Of a DNA stretch of 64,000 bases, positions 49,816 through 60,171 are shown in pieces. Origin of the DNA: Salipiger pallidus (GTDB taxonomy: Bacteria; Pseudomonadota; Alphaproteobacteria; Rhodobacterales; Rhodobacteraceae); the NCBI RefSeq assembly GCF_014643635.1, contig NZ_BMJV01000004.1, positions 310,001 to 374,000 of the forward strand, in the 5' to 3' direction. Below the pieces are notes generated by a model, which saw only the letters and a program-made list of their open reading frames with translations, searched no databases and was not told the DNA's origin. How positions within the stretch are numbered: position 1 is the stretch's first letter; each line of letters starts with the position of its first letter. The position numbers were made by a program, and so were the translations under genes.

Positions 49816-51873
49816 ATGACTGACAAGACACTCACCGGTAGCTTTGCGGGCATCGACGTGGGCGGCACCTTCACCGACCTCGTGCATTACGACAGCACCG
49901 CGCGGGCGGTGAAGCTGGCCAAGGTGCCCACGACGCTCGACAACCAGTCGCATGGCGTGCTTGCGGCGCTGGATGCGGCGGGGGTCGATGCGGCGGCGCT
50001 CGATCTTATCGTGCATGGGACCACGACCACCACGAACGCAGTGCTGGAGCGGCAATTGTGCAAGACCGGCCTCGTGACCACCATGGGCTTCCGTGATGTG
50101 CTCGAGCTGGGCCGCCGCACGCGGCCCCACGCCTATGGCATGACCGGCCAGTTCCGCCCGCTGATCCCCCGCGATCTGCGCCTCGAGGTGCCCGAACGGA
50201 TGTTGGCCGACGGGTCGGTCCATGTGGCCCTCGACGAGCACGCCCTGCGCGACGCGTTGGCACAGCTGGTGCAGGAGGGCTGCGAGGCGCTGGTCATCCA
50301 CTTCTTGCACTCCTACGCCAATCCAGCCCACGAAAGGCGCGCCGGCGAGATCGCCCGCGAGGTCTGGCCCAACGGCAACATCACCATGGGCCACACGCTG
50401 ATCTCGGAATCGCGCGAATACGAACGTGGGGTGACGGCGGCGGTGAACGCCTCGGTGCAGCCCCTCCTGCGCCGCTACGTCGAGCGGCTCGCGGACAAGC
50501 TGTCCGAGCGTGGCTATGACCGGGACCTGCTGGTGATGAACGGCAACGGCGGCATGGTGTCGGCCCGGGTGGTGGCCGAGGAAGCCGCCAAGACGGTGAT
50601 GTCCGGCCCCGCCTCGGGCGTGATGGCTGCCGCCTACACGGGGCGCCGCGCCGGCATTCCCGACCTTCTGACCTATGACATGGGCGGCACCTCGACGGAT
50701 GTGGCGATGATCCGGGGCGCGGACCCGGCGGTCAGCCACGAGATCGAGGTGGAATATGCCATGCCCATCCACGTCCCCATGGTGGACGTGCGCACCGTGG
50801 GCGCGGGCGGCGGGTCGATCGCACGGATCGACGCAGCGGGCCTGCTGCAGGTGGGGCCGGACAGCGCGGGCTCGACCCCGGGGCCGATCTGCTACGGCAA
50901 GGGCGGCACGCTTCCGACCATCTCTGACGCCAACATGGCGCTGGGCCGGCTCAACCCCGACCGGCTGAACACCGGGGCGGGGGGCGTGTCGCTCGACACC
51001 ATCCGCGATGCCTTTGCCTCGCTGGGCGCGGGCCTCGGGCTAGCCGCCGACGAGGCCGCCGCCGCCGTACTGCGCGTTGCCAACGCGAAGATGGCCGACG
51101 CGGTGCGCATGGTGTCGATCTCGCTTGGTGAAGATCCGCGCGATTTCGCGCTCTTTGCCTTTGGAGGGGCAGGGCCGCTGCACGCCTGCGCCATCGCGCG
51201 CGAGCTGGGCGTGCCCCGGGTGCTGGTCCCGGCGCGGCCCGGCATCACCAACGCGCTTGGCTGCGTTGTGGCGGACCTGCGCCACGATTTCGTGGCGACG
51301 GTGAACAAACCGCTCGACGCCTGCGACATGGACGAGGTGCACGCGCTCTTCGCCCGCCAGATCGAGGACGGCCGCGCCGCCATCGCCCGCGAGAGGGTCG
51401 AGATCGCCGAAGAGCGCATCGCCCATTCGGTCGAGATGCGCTTCATCGGCCAGACCCACCTGCTGCGGGTGCCGCTGGACTCGGCCAAGCCCAGCCGCGA
51501 AGAGCTTCAGGCGCTCTTTGAAGACGCCTATTTCAAGCGCTTCCAGGTGCGCCTGCCGGAGATTCGCCCGGCGCTGGTGAACGTGAACAGCTCGGTCGTA
51601 GGCCGCCGCCCCGAGATCGACCTCTCGGCGCTGATCGACGCCTCCGAGCGCAAGCCATCGCTCCCCGAGGCGCAGACCGCCACCCGGCCCGTGTTCTTCG
51701 AGGACTGGACAGACACGCCGGTCTACTGGCGCGACCACCTGCCCGCCGATGCCACCCTGAGCGGCCCGGCCATCGTCGAGCAGATGGACTGCACCCTCGT
51801 GCTGGAACCTGGTGATACCGCCGAACAGGATGATGACGGCAATCTCATCGTGACAGTGGGGGCAGGCGCATGA
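49816..51873 (+). CDS. hyuA: hydantoinase/oxoprolinase subunit A (HyuA type)
   Basis: 685 residues from ATG 49816 with GAAAAGG upstream; ATG 49777 is possible. The actin-like ATPase fold is marked by FAGIDVGGTFTDLVHYD, VHGTTTTTNAVLERQ, TYDMGGTSTDVAMI and FAFGGAGPLHACAIARELG. With subunit B it uses ATP to open a cyclic amide (hydantoin, 5-oxoproline, N-methylhydantoin or a related lactam). In this cluster the expected substrate is the oxo-lactam produced by the 6-hydroxynicotinate-reductase-like enzyme. The gene follows the Mo-hydroxylase gene after a 247-base gap in which I see no gene. Confidence 0.92.
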   Translation: MTDKTLTGSFAGIDVGGTFTDLVHYDSTARAVKLAKVPTTLDNQSHGVLAALDAAGVDAAALDLIVHGTTTTTNAVLERQLCKTGLVTTMGFRDVLELGRRTRPHAYGMTGQFRPLIPRDLRLEVPERMLADGSVHVALDEHALRDALAQLVQEGCEALVIHFLHSYANPAHERRAGEIAREVWPNGNITMGHTLISESREYERGVTAAVNASVQPLLRRYVERLADKLSERGYDRDLLVMNGNGGMVSARVVAEEAAKTVMSGPASGVMAAAYTGRRAGIPDLLTYDMGGTSTDVAMIRGADPAVSHEIEVEYAMPIHVPMVDVRTVGAGGGSIARIDAAGLLQVGPDSAGSTPGPICYGKGGTLPTISDANMALGRLNPDRLNTGAGGVSLDTIRDAFASLGAGLGLAADEAAAAVLRVANAKMADAVRMVSISLGEDPRDFALFAFGGAGPLHACAIARELGVPRVLVPARPGITNALGCVVADLRHDFVATVNKPLDACDMDEVHALFARQIEDGRAAIARERVEIAEERIAHSVEMRFIGQTHLLRVPLDSAKPSREELQALFEDAYFKRFQVRLPEIRPALVNVNSSVVGRRPEIDLSALIDASERKPSLPEAQTATRPVFFEDWTDTPVYWRDHLPADATLSGPAIVEQMDCTLVLEPGDTAEQDDDGNLIVTVGAGA

Positions 51874-51924
51874 TGCGCTGCCCCGCCCATGCTGGGCGCT
51901 GCACCCGGACCCGCCGCCGGGGTG

Positions 51925-51945
51925 CGTATTTGGAAAGAGAAGAAG
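51925..51945 (+). repeat. dispersed intergenic repeat, copy 4
   Basis: Exact match to the consensus core GTATTTGGAAAGAGAAGAAG. It lies in the 160-base gap between hyuA and hyuB and faces copy 5, which is inverted 24 bases further on, so the pair can fold into a long hairpin. Confidence 0.85.
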
Positions 51946-51969
51946 CGTGGGATTGTGCGCGCGCCCCTG

Positions 51970-51990
51970 CTTCTTCTCTCCAAAAATACG
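51970..51990 (-). repeat. dispersed intergenic repeat, copy 5 (inverted)
   Basis: On the minus strand it reads the consensus with TTTTGGAGA in place of TTTGGAAAGA. It is the only copy in reverse orientation and forms an inverted pair with copy 4 inside the hyuA-hyuB gap, about 45 bases before the hyuB start. Confidence 0.8.
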
Positions 51991-52033
51991 CAAATTCCAA
52001 GCCCGCCACACAGACCTGCGCCGGAGTATCGCG

Positions 52034-53710
52034 ATGAGCCTCGATCCCATCACCCTCACCGTCATCCAGTCGGGCCTGCAGCAGGTCTGCGACGAGATGG
52101 ACCTCTCGTTCTCCCGCGCGGCCTTCTCCCCGGTGATCGCCGAAGCCAACGACCGCTCTGACGGGATCTATTCCGCGGAGGATGGCAGCCTGATCGCGCA
52201 AGGCTCCATGGGGCTGCCGGTCTTTGTCGGGGTCATGCAGTATTCCACCGCGACGCTGATCGAAATGATCCGGGACGGCAAGGTGGGCGCACCGACGCCC
52301 GGCGACATCTACATCGTCAACGATCCATATCTTGGCGGCACCCACCTGATGGACGTGCGCTTTGCCATGCCCGTGTGGCGGGACGGCAAGATCTTCTGCT
52401 GGCTCAGCAACACCGGCCATTGGCCCGACACCGGCGGCGCGGTGCCGGGGGGCTTTTCCGCGTCCGCCACGGCGGTCGAGCAGGAGGGGCTGCGCCTGCC
52501 ACCCGTGAAGCTTTTCAAGAACGGCGAGCTCGACCAGGAGATCTATTCGATCATTTGCTCCAACATCCGCGTGGCCGACCAGCGCATCGGCGACGTCAAG
52601 GCGCAGGCGGCGGCGCTTTACGTCGGCGAGGCGCGGCTGACCCGGCTGCTCGACCGGTACGGTGACGACACCGTGCGCGAGGCCATCGCCGAGCTGCGGA
52701 CCCGCGCCGCCGATCAGATGCGCAGCCGCATCGCCGGGATCGCGCCGGGCACCTATCGCTCCACCGCCTATATCGACAGCGACGGCGTGGTGAACGAGCC
52801 TCTTGAAATCAGGCTTGCCATCACCGCCGACGGCGACACTCTCACCTTTGATTTCGACGGCTCGAGCCCGCCCTGCATGGGGCCGATGAATTCCGTCATC
52901 GCAACGACGCTGAGCTCGGTCTACCTTGGCATGAGGCACATCTTCCCCGAGGTGCCGATCAGCGCCGGTGCCTTCGAGCCGCTCAACATCATCCGTCCCG
53001 AGGGCACCTTCCTCGATGCGCGCTATCCGCGCCCGGTGTCGGGCTGCGCCGCCGAGGTCAGCCAGCGCATCGCCGAGGCGGTCTTTGCCGCTCTGGTTGA
53101 GGCGCTTCCGGGCAAGGTGTCGGCGGCGCCCGCAGGATCTTCGGGCAACTTCGCTCTTGGCGGCGAGGTGCCACAGACCGGGCAGAGCTATGTCATGTAC
53201 CAGATCTCGGGCGGCGGCTACGGCGGCTATGCGGGGGGCGACGGCATCTCGAACGGTTGCTCGACCATCGGCATCTCCAAGGCGCCCCCGGTCGAGATCA
53301 TGGAACAGCAGTTTCCCGTCCTCTACCATCGCTATGCCCTGCACGAAGGGTCCGGCGGGGCCGGGGAGCATCGGGGTGGCTTCGGCCTCGACTACGAGGT
53401 GGAGATCCTGCGCGGCCATGCGCGCGCCAGCTTCGTGATGGACCACGGGCGGTTCGGCCCGCAGGGGGCGCTTGGGGGCGGCGACGGCAAGGTCAACGAG
53501 GTCGCCGTGACGCGCGGGGGCGAGACGTTTACCCCTGAGCACCTGTCCAAAGCGCAGGACATCCAATTGACTGCCGGAGACCGGGTGCGGGTGAAGACGC
53601 CGGGGGGCGGGGGCTATGGCGATCCGGCCAAGCGCGACCGCGCCAAGGTGGCCGAGGATGTGAGGCTGGGCCGGTACACCGCCGAGGAGGCAAAGTGGCT
53701 CTTTGGCTGA
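52034..53710 (+). CDS. hyuB: hydantoinase/oxoprolinase subunit B (HyuB type)
   Basis: 558 residues from ATG 52034; the upstream part of the frame crosses the repeat. Typical motifs are MSLDPITLTVIQSGLQQVCD, FSPVIAEANDRSDGIYS, DIYIVNDPYLGGTHLMD, WLSNTGHWPDTGGAVPGG and the glycine-rich end GRFGPQGALGGGDGKVNE with TPGGGGYGDP. It is the lactamase partner of HyuA. The pair should be assembled as a large heteromer in the cytoplasm. The operon gap before it carries an inverted pair of dispersed repeats and no obvious promoter. A strong hairpin (53898-53930) ends the transcript. Confidence 0.93.
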   Translation: MSLDPITLTVIQSGLQQVCDEMDLSFSRAAFSPVIAEANDRSDGIYSAEDGSLIAQGSMGLPVFVGVMQYSTATLIEMIRDGKVGAPTPGDIYIVNDPYLGGTHLMDVRFAMPVWRDGKIFCWLSNTGHWPDTGGAVPGGFSASATAVEQEGLRLPPVKLFKNGELDQEIYSIICSNIRVADQRIGDVKAQAAALYVGEARLTRLLDRYGDDTVREAIAELRTRAADQMRSRIAGIAPGTYRSTAYIDSDGVVNEPLEIRLAITADGDTLTFDFDGSSPPCMGPMNSVIATTLSSVYLGMRHIFPEVPISAGAFEPLNIIRPEGTFLDARYPRPVSGCAAEVSQRIAEAVFAALVEALPGKVSAAPAGSSGNFALGGEVPQTGQSYVMYQISGGGYGGYAGGDGISNGCSTIGISKAPPVEIMEQQFPVLYHRYALHEGSGGAGEHRGGFGLDYEVEILRGHARASFVMDHGRFGPQGALGGGDGKVNEVAVTRGGETFTPEHLSKAQDIQLTAGDRVRVKTPGGGGYGDPAKRDRAKVAEDVRLGRYTAEEAKWLFG

Positions 53711-53897
53711 CAGAATAGCGCGGGCACGCAATGAGATGGTCCGCTAGCGGCCGGGCGATACGAAGGGCCGCCGGATTGCGGTAGCGCCAAGGTGGCCGAG
53801 GCTGAGGCTGGGGCGCTACGCGATGGCGCAGGCCTGGTGGCAGTGCGCTCGCACCGGGTGCATCGGCCTGTTGGCCAAGCGACTACAAATGGTTTGC

Positions 53898-53930
53898 TAC
53901 ACCCCGGCACAGCTGATGTGCCGGGGTGTA
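53898..53930. terminator. strong bidirectional terminator hairpin
   Basis: TACACCCCGGCACA and TGTGCCGGGGTGTA are exact reverse complements (14-bp stem) around a 5-base loop. It lies between the hyuB stop (53710) and the convergent PreA-like stop (53939), so it can end both transcripts. T-runs are weak on both sides. Confidence 0.75.
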
Positions 53931-53938
53931 TCGCCATA

Positions 53939-55045
53939 TCAGGCGGCGTCGGGGGACTGGGCGTAGCCGCCGTTGTAATCCTCGCTCTTGCGGCGGATCT
54001 TGGAATGCTCGACCACGCGCTCGCGGGCGATGCCACGGAACGCCTCGATCGAGTCAAAGCCCTTGCGCTCGAGGAAGTCGGCCAGATCGCCGGTCAGCTC
54101 CTGGATCAGCTTCACGCCAACCCCGCCGCTGCCCTTTTCCTCCATCGCGGCGGTGCAGACCTGAAGGTTGCCCGCGCCGTGGGCGATGAAGTTGAACGCC
54201 TCGCGGAAACCCTTGATCCCACCAATGCCCGAGATGGCCCCGTCCGGATAGGCGCGCGAGATGTCCGACACCCGTTGCAGCGCCTGCGGCAGGATCGCGA
54301 GGCCGCCGAGACCGCCAGAGGTGACGAGGCCGTCCACCTCCACCTCGAACTTCATGGTCTCGGGATCCATCAGCGGCAGCGAGGGGAAGGTGTTGCACAG
54401 CGAGATCGACGATGCACCGGCCTCGTAGGCAGCGCCTGCAGCGTCCACCAGCGTCGAGGTCGCAGGCGTCAGCTTGACCCAGATCGGCACGTCCACCGCC
54501 TCGGTCACGGCCTTCAGCACGGAGCGGATGATGTCCTCGTCATTGGCAATATGCGCGCCCATGTCCTTGCGGTCCATGTGGGGGCAGGACATGTTCAGCT
54601 CGAGCGCATCGCAGCCGACCCCCACGCAGGCGCGGGCGAGCTTTTTCCAGTTCTCCATCTCTTCGTCCGACCCCGCGCCCGCCATGATCGAGGCGATCAC
54701 CATGCGGTCGGGGTAGGTGGCCTTGATCTCTTCGAGATCCGGGAGCCACTGCTCCAGCGGCTGGTCCGAGATCAGCTCCCAGTTCCACGACGAATGCGAC
54801 ACCGTGTCGGGGCGCTTCATGCGCGACACGTAAGGTTTTTCTTCGCTGGTGCGCTGGTAGATCGTCTTGGGTCCAGCGACGTTCTCGACCGGGTGCAGAC
54901 CGATGGTCTTGGTGACCACGCCGCCCCAGCCGGCCTCGAACGCCTTGAGGATCTTCCGCTTGCTTTCCGTCGGCGGGGCCGAGGCCAGCACGAACGGGTT
55001 GACGAAGTCGAGACCGGTGAACCGGGTCGTAAGATCAGGTGCCAT
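53939..55045 (-). CDS. preA: PreA-like dihydropyrimidine dehydrogenase subunit without ferredoxin domain
   Basis: 368 residues. It is a dihydroorotate-dehydrogenase-type FMN barrel: FVNPFVLASAPPTESKRK, GGVVTKTIGLHPVENVAG, LELNMSCPHMDRKDMG, VPIWVKLTPATSTLVDAA, ISLCNTFPSLPLMDPE and GIGGIKGFREAFNFIAHGAG. PreA normally reduces uracil or thymine with NADH together with PreT and ends in a Cys-rich 4Fe-4S ferredoxin domain. Here the chain stops after KIRRKSEDYNGGY with no CxxCxxC motif, so it is about 40-60 residues short. A RutR-like operator lies 41 bases upstream, which supports a pyrimidine role. The PreT partner is not in the window. Confidence 0.85.
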   Translation of the reverse strand: MAPDLTTRFTGLDFVNPFVLASAPPTESKRKILKAFEAGWGGVVTKTIGLHPVENVAGPKTIYQRTSEEKPYVSRMKRPDTVSHSSWNWELISDQPLEQWLPDLEEIKATYPDRMVIASIMAGAGSDEEMENWKKLARACVGVGCDALELNMSCPHMDRKDMGAHIANDEDIIRSVLKAVTEAVDVPIWVKLTPATSTLVDAAGAAYEAGASSISLCNTFPSLPLMDPETMKFEVEVDGLVTSGGLGGLAILPQALQRVSDISRAYPDGAISGIGGIKGFREAFNFIAHGAGNLQVCTAAMEEKGSGGVGVKLIQELTGDLADFLERKGFDSIEAFRGIARERVVEHSKIRRKSEDYNGGYAQSPDAA

Positions 55046-55085
55046 GTGTCATCTCCCTTGGGTTTTTCTTTTATGGAGACGTTTT

Positions 55086-55101
55086 TTTACCAATCGGTCA
55101 A
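55086..55101 (-). promoter_or_regulatory. RutR-like operator upstream of preA
   Basis: On the plus strand TTTACCAATCGGTCAA; on the minus strand TTGACCGATTGGTAAA, close to the RutR palindrome TTGACCA-nn-TGGTCAA (two half-site mismatches). It lies 41-56 bases before the PreA-like start, where a repressor of a pyrimidine-degradation gene would bind. Confidence 0.5.
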
Positions 55102-55198
55102 TAAATTTCCGGGCACCCGCGATGCGGGACTGAAAAACAGGCGGCCTTCCTTGTCGATTGATTGAAACTTGGGCGGCCATGGGGCCCTGCGCAACGGA

Positions 55199-55230
55199 AA
55201 AGGCCCGGCAGATCGCTCCGCCGGGCCTTT
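55199..55230 (-). terminator. terminator after acnA
   Basis: AAAGGCCCGGC and GCCGGGCCTTT form a perfect 11-bp stem with a 10-base loop, 21 bases past the acnA stop, followed on the minus strand by TCCGTTG. The A/T ends of the arms give a partial T-tract. Confidence 0.8.
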
Positions 55231-55251
55231 CCTATGTCTTTGAAGAGGTGC

Positions 55252-58020
<2,769 letters not shown>

Positions 58021-58113
58021 GAAATGGCTCCCTTGCATTGGCTGGGGTTAAGGGTTCGCTTGCGAGGATATCTGCCCCATGCCGCGCCTGCATTCAAGTG
58101 CTATGGTGGAATT

Positions 58114-58131
58114 TGTATACCGTAGAATACA
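58114..58131. promoter_or_regulatory. inverted repeat in the acnA upstream region
   Basis: TGTATAC-CGTA-GAATACA is a 7-bp inverted repeat with one mismatch around a 4-base centre, 94 bases before the acnA start in an AT-rich patch. It could be an operator for a TCA or iron-sulfur regulator, but I cannot assign it. Confidence 0.4.
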
Positions 58132-58239
58132 GAAATTTATGCTATGGGCGTTTCCCACGCTCTCGCAAAACCTTGATTGGCCATTACAAGCGGGGTTGGT
58201 TAGCCAGAAAACGGGAACGGCAAAGGGACAGACGCAGTG

Positions 58240-58971
58240 ATGCAGCGACTCACCTACTGGTTGGCGGGGGCGCTTGTTGCGTTTTCCGGCGCGGGCGCTT
58301 CGGCGCAGGATACGGCGCGGAACGAAACGCAAGGCACTCAGGACAATCCCGTGGTGGTGGAGCTCTTCACCTCGCAGGGCTGTTCCTCCTGTCCGGCCGC
58401 CGACGCGGTGCTGTCCGAGCTTGGCGCCATGGACGATGTCATTCCGCTGGCGCTGCACGTAGATTACTGGGATTACATCGGCTGGGCCGACAGTTTCGCC
58501 GATACCGCCTTCACCAAGCGTCAGAAGGGCTATGCCCGCGCATCGGGGCGGCGGTCGATCTACACGCCGCAGATGATGATCGGCGGCACCCATGACGTGA
58601 TCGGATCGCGCCCGATGAAGGTGATGGACGCCATCGACAAGGCGTCGAACGTGCCCCCCAAGGCGCGACTGTCGCTGGAGCGGAACGGCGACATGCTGGT
58701 GATCCGGGCCGAGCCGCTCGAGACGCTTCCCGCCACGAACGTGCAGATGGTCCGCTACAAGCCGCAGGCCAAGGTCGACATTCTCGACGGGGAGAACGCG
58801 GGCCGCAACGTCACCTATACCCACATTGCCCATGACTGGCGGATGCTGGGCCTCTGGGACGGGGCGGAGCCGCTGGAGCTGCGCATCGCCGTCGAAGGCA
58901 GCGATCCCATCGTGGTCATGCTGCAGGGCGAGGATTACGGACCCATGTTCGCGGCAGCGCGCTTGCGCTGA
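58240..58971 (+). CDS. DUF1223 thioredoxin-like exported protein
   Basis: 243 residues from ATG 58240 (a GTG one codon earlier is possible). Signal peptide MQRLTYWLAGALVAFSGAGA ending near ASA-QD. The DUF1223 core opens VVVELFTSQGCSSCPAAD with a CxxC redox pair (CSSC), then HVDYWDYIGWADSF and IYTPQMMIGGTHDVIGS. The fold is thioredoxin-like, and the family is widespread in proteobacteria with no defined substrate; a periplasmic thiol or copper-related role is conceivable. Its 3' end overlaps the convergent acyltransferase gene by 37 bases. Confidence 0.9.
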   Translation: MQRLTYWLAGALVAFSGAGASAQDTARNETQGTQDNPVVVELFTSQGCSSCPAADAVLSELGAMDDVIPLALHVDYWDYIGWADSFADTAFTKRQKGYARASGRRSIYTPQMMIGGTHDVIGSRPMKVMDAIDKASNVPPKARLSLERNGDMLVIRAEPLETLPATNVQMVRYKPQAKVDILDGENAGRNVTYTHIAHDWRMLGLWDGAEPLELRIAVEGSDPIVVMLQGEDYGPMFAAARLR

Positions 58972-59927
58972 CGCTTGGCCTGGCGCCGGGGTTTCCAGCG
59001 GCGGTGGATCCAGAACCACTGGGCGGGATCTTCCTTGATTCGCGCCTCGAGCCGCGCAGTCGCTTCGCGCATCATCTCCACCGGATCCCCATGGGGGATG
59101 GGCGCCTCGAACACAGCCTTGAAGCTCTGCCCGTCCGATTGGCGAATGCCGAAGAACGGCACGAAGAGCGCCCCCGTTTTCAGCGCGATGTCCGCCGCCG
59201 AAGTGAGGGTGGGAGCAGGCTGGCCGAGAAAGTCGATGGGCACGCCGTCGCTGGAATAGACGTCGAACAGCAGCACGCCCATGCCGCCTTCGCGGATATG
59301 GCGTAGAAGGCCCATGGTGCCCCGCCGCCCCTGTTCGAAGACCGGGTCCGACAGGGCATGCATGTTGGCGGCGTAATGTTCGTTGAAGAACGGGTTGGCC
59401 ATGGGCCGGTAGAGCCCCCCGATCCGCCAGCCGCGCGCCACGAGGGCGGCGCGGGGGGCTTCGAAATTGCCGTAATGCCCGGTGACGAAAAGGATCGGCC
59501 GCCCTTCGGCGCGGGCCTGTTCCATGGCAGGCAACCCGTCGCCCGTGACGCTGGCGCTGGCCATCCGGGCCAGCAGGCCGGGCACGTCGTAATTCTCGAT
59601 CATCGTGCGGCCGGCGTTGTCGGACACCGCGTCAGCGATGCGCCGCCGGTCCGCCTCGGGCATGTCGGGCCAGACATGGGCGAGGTTGTCCATGGAGCGC
59701 TTGCGGTAGCCTGCCAGCGGCGCCACGATCTGGCGCACCGCCCAGCCCATGAGCCGCAGTCGCTGTTTCAGCGGAAGCGCCAGCGCGGCGGAGATCATCC
59801 CGCGCAGCACCTTGTCGGACAGTCGGTCCTGCCAGCCACCGCGCGGCTTTTGACTTGCAGGCTTGGAGGCCTTGCCCTTGGGCTTGCCTGCATGCGTGTC
59901 GTCGGCTTTGTGATCCGGTCCGGCCAA
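58935..59927 (-). CDS. lysophospholipid/lipid A acyltransferase (LpxL/HtrB family)
   Basis: 330 residues. A 35-residue Lys/Gly/Pro-rich N-terminal extension precedes a membrane-anchoring helix near MISAALALPLKQRLRLMGWA. The acyltransferase motif is VTGHYGNFEAPR (His-x4-Glu). Further conserved parts are GLYRPMANPFFNEH, REGGMGVLLFD and FFGIRQSDG. It adds a secondary acyl chain to lipid A (or an ornithine-type lipid) at the inner face of the cytoplasmic membrane. It overlaps the DUF1223 gene tail to tail by 37 bases, so the two transcripts are antisense at their ends. The C-terminus is strongly basic (RRQAKRQRKRAAAN). Confidence 0.9.
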   Translation of the reverse strand: MAGPDHKADDTHAGKPKGKASKPASQKPRGGWQDRLSDKVLRGMISAALALPLKQRLRLMGWAVRQIVAPLAGYRKRSMDNLAHVWPDMPEADRRRIADAVSDNAGRTMIENYDVPGLLARMASASVTGDGLPAMEQARAEGRPILFVTGHYGNFEAPRAALVARGWRIGGLYRPMANPFFNEHYAANMHALSDPVFEQGRRGTMGLLRHIREGGMGVLLFDVYSSDGVPIDFLGQPAPTLTSAADIALKTGALFVPFFGIRQSDGQSFKAVFEAPIPHGDPVEMMREATARLEARIKEDPAQWFWIHRRWKPRRQAKRQRKRAAANMGP

Positions 59928-60171
59928 GCTGCGCTCCTTCGTGGTCCGGCGCAGAGATAAGCTCAGCGGGCAAAAGACACAACATCGGGGCGTGTCATGC
60001 TTCGGCGTGCACCCTCGCTGCGGGCGGCCCCAGATGCTCGCGGGGGTGCCGAGCAGACCACATGGGAGCTGCCGCGCGCAATGCCCAGCCCAAGTGTGCC
60101 GACGCGCCCGATGCCGGGGCAGGCGGCACTGTCATGCCTGTCGGGACCCGTCGTGGCGTTGGGCGCTTATG

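Noticed and set aside
59928-60171. Open frames in the gap between the acyltransferase and FliG genes (for example 59997-60224)
   Set aside because: Arg/Pro/Ala-rich random-looking products, no ribosome site and no family resemblance; treated as noncoding.
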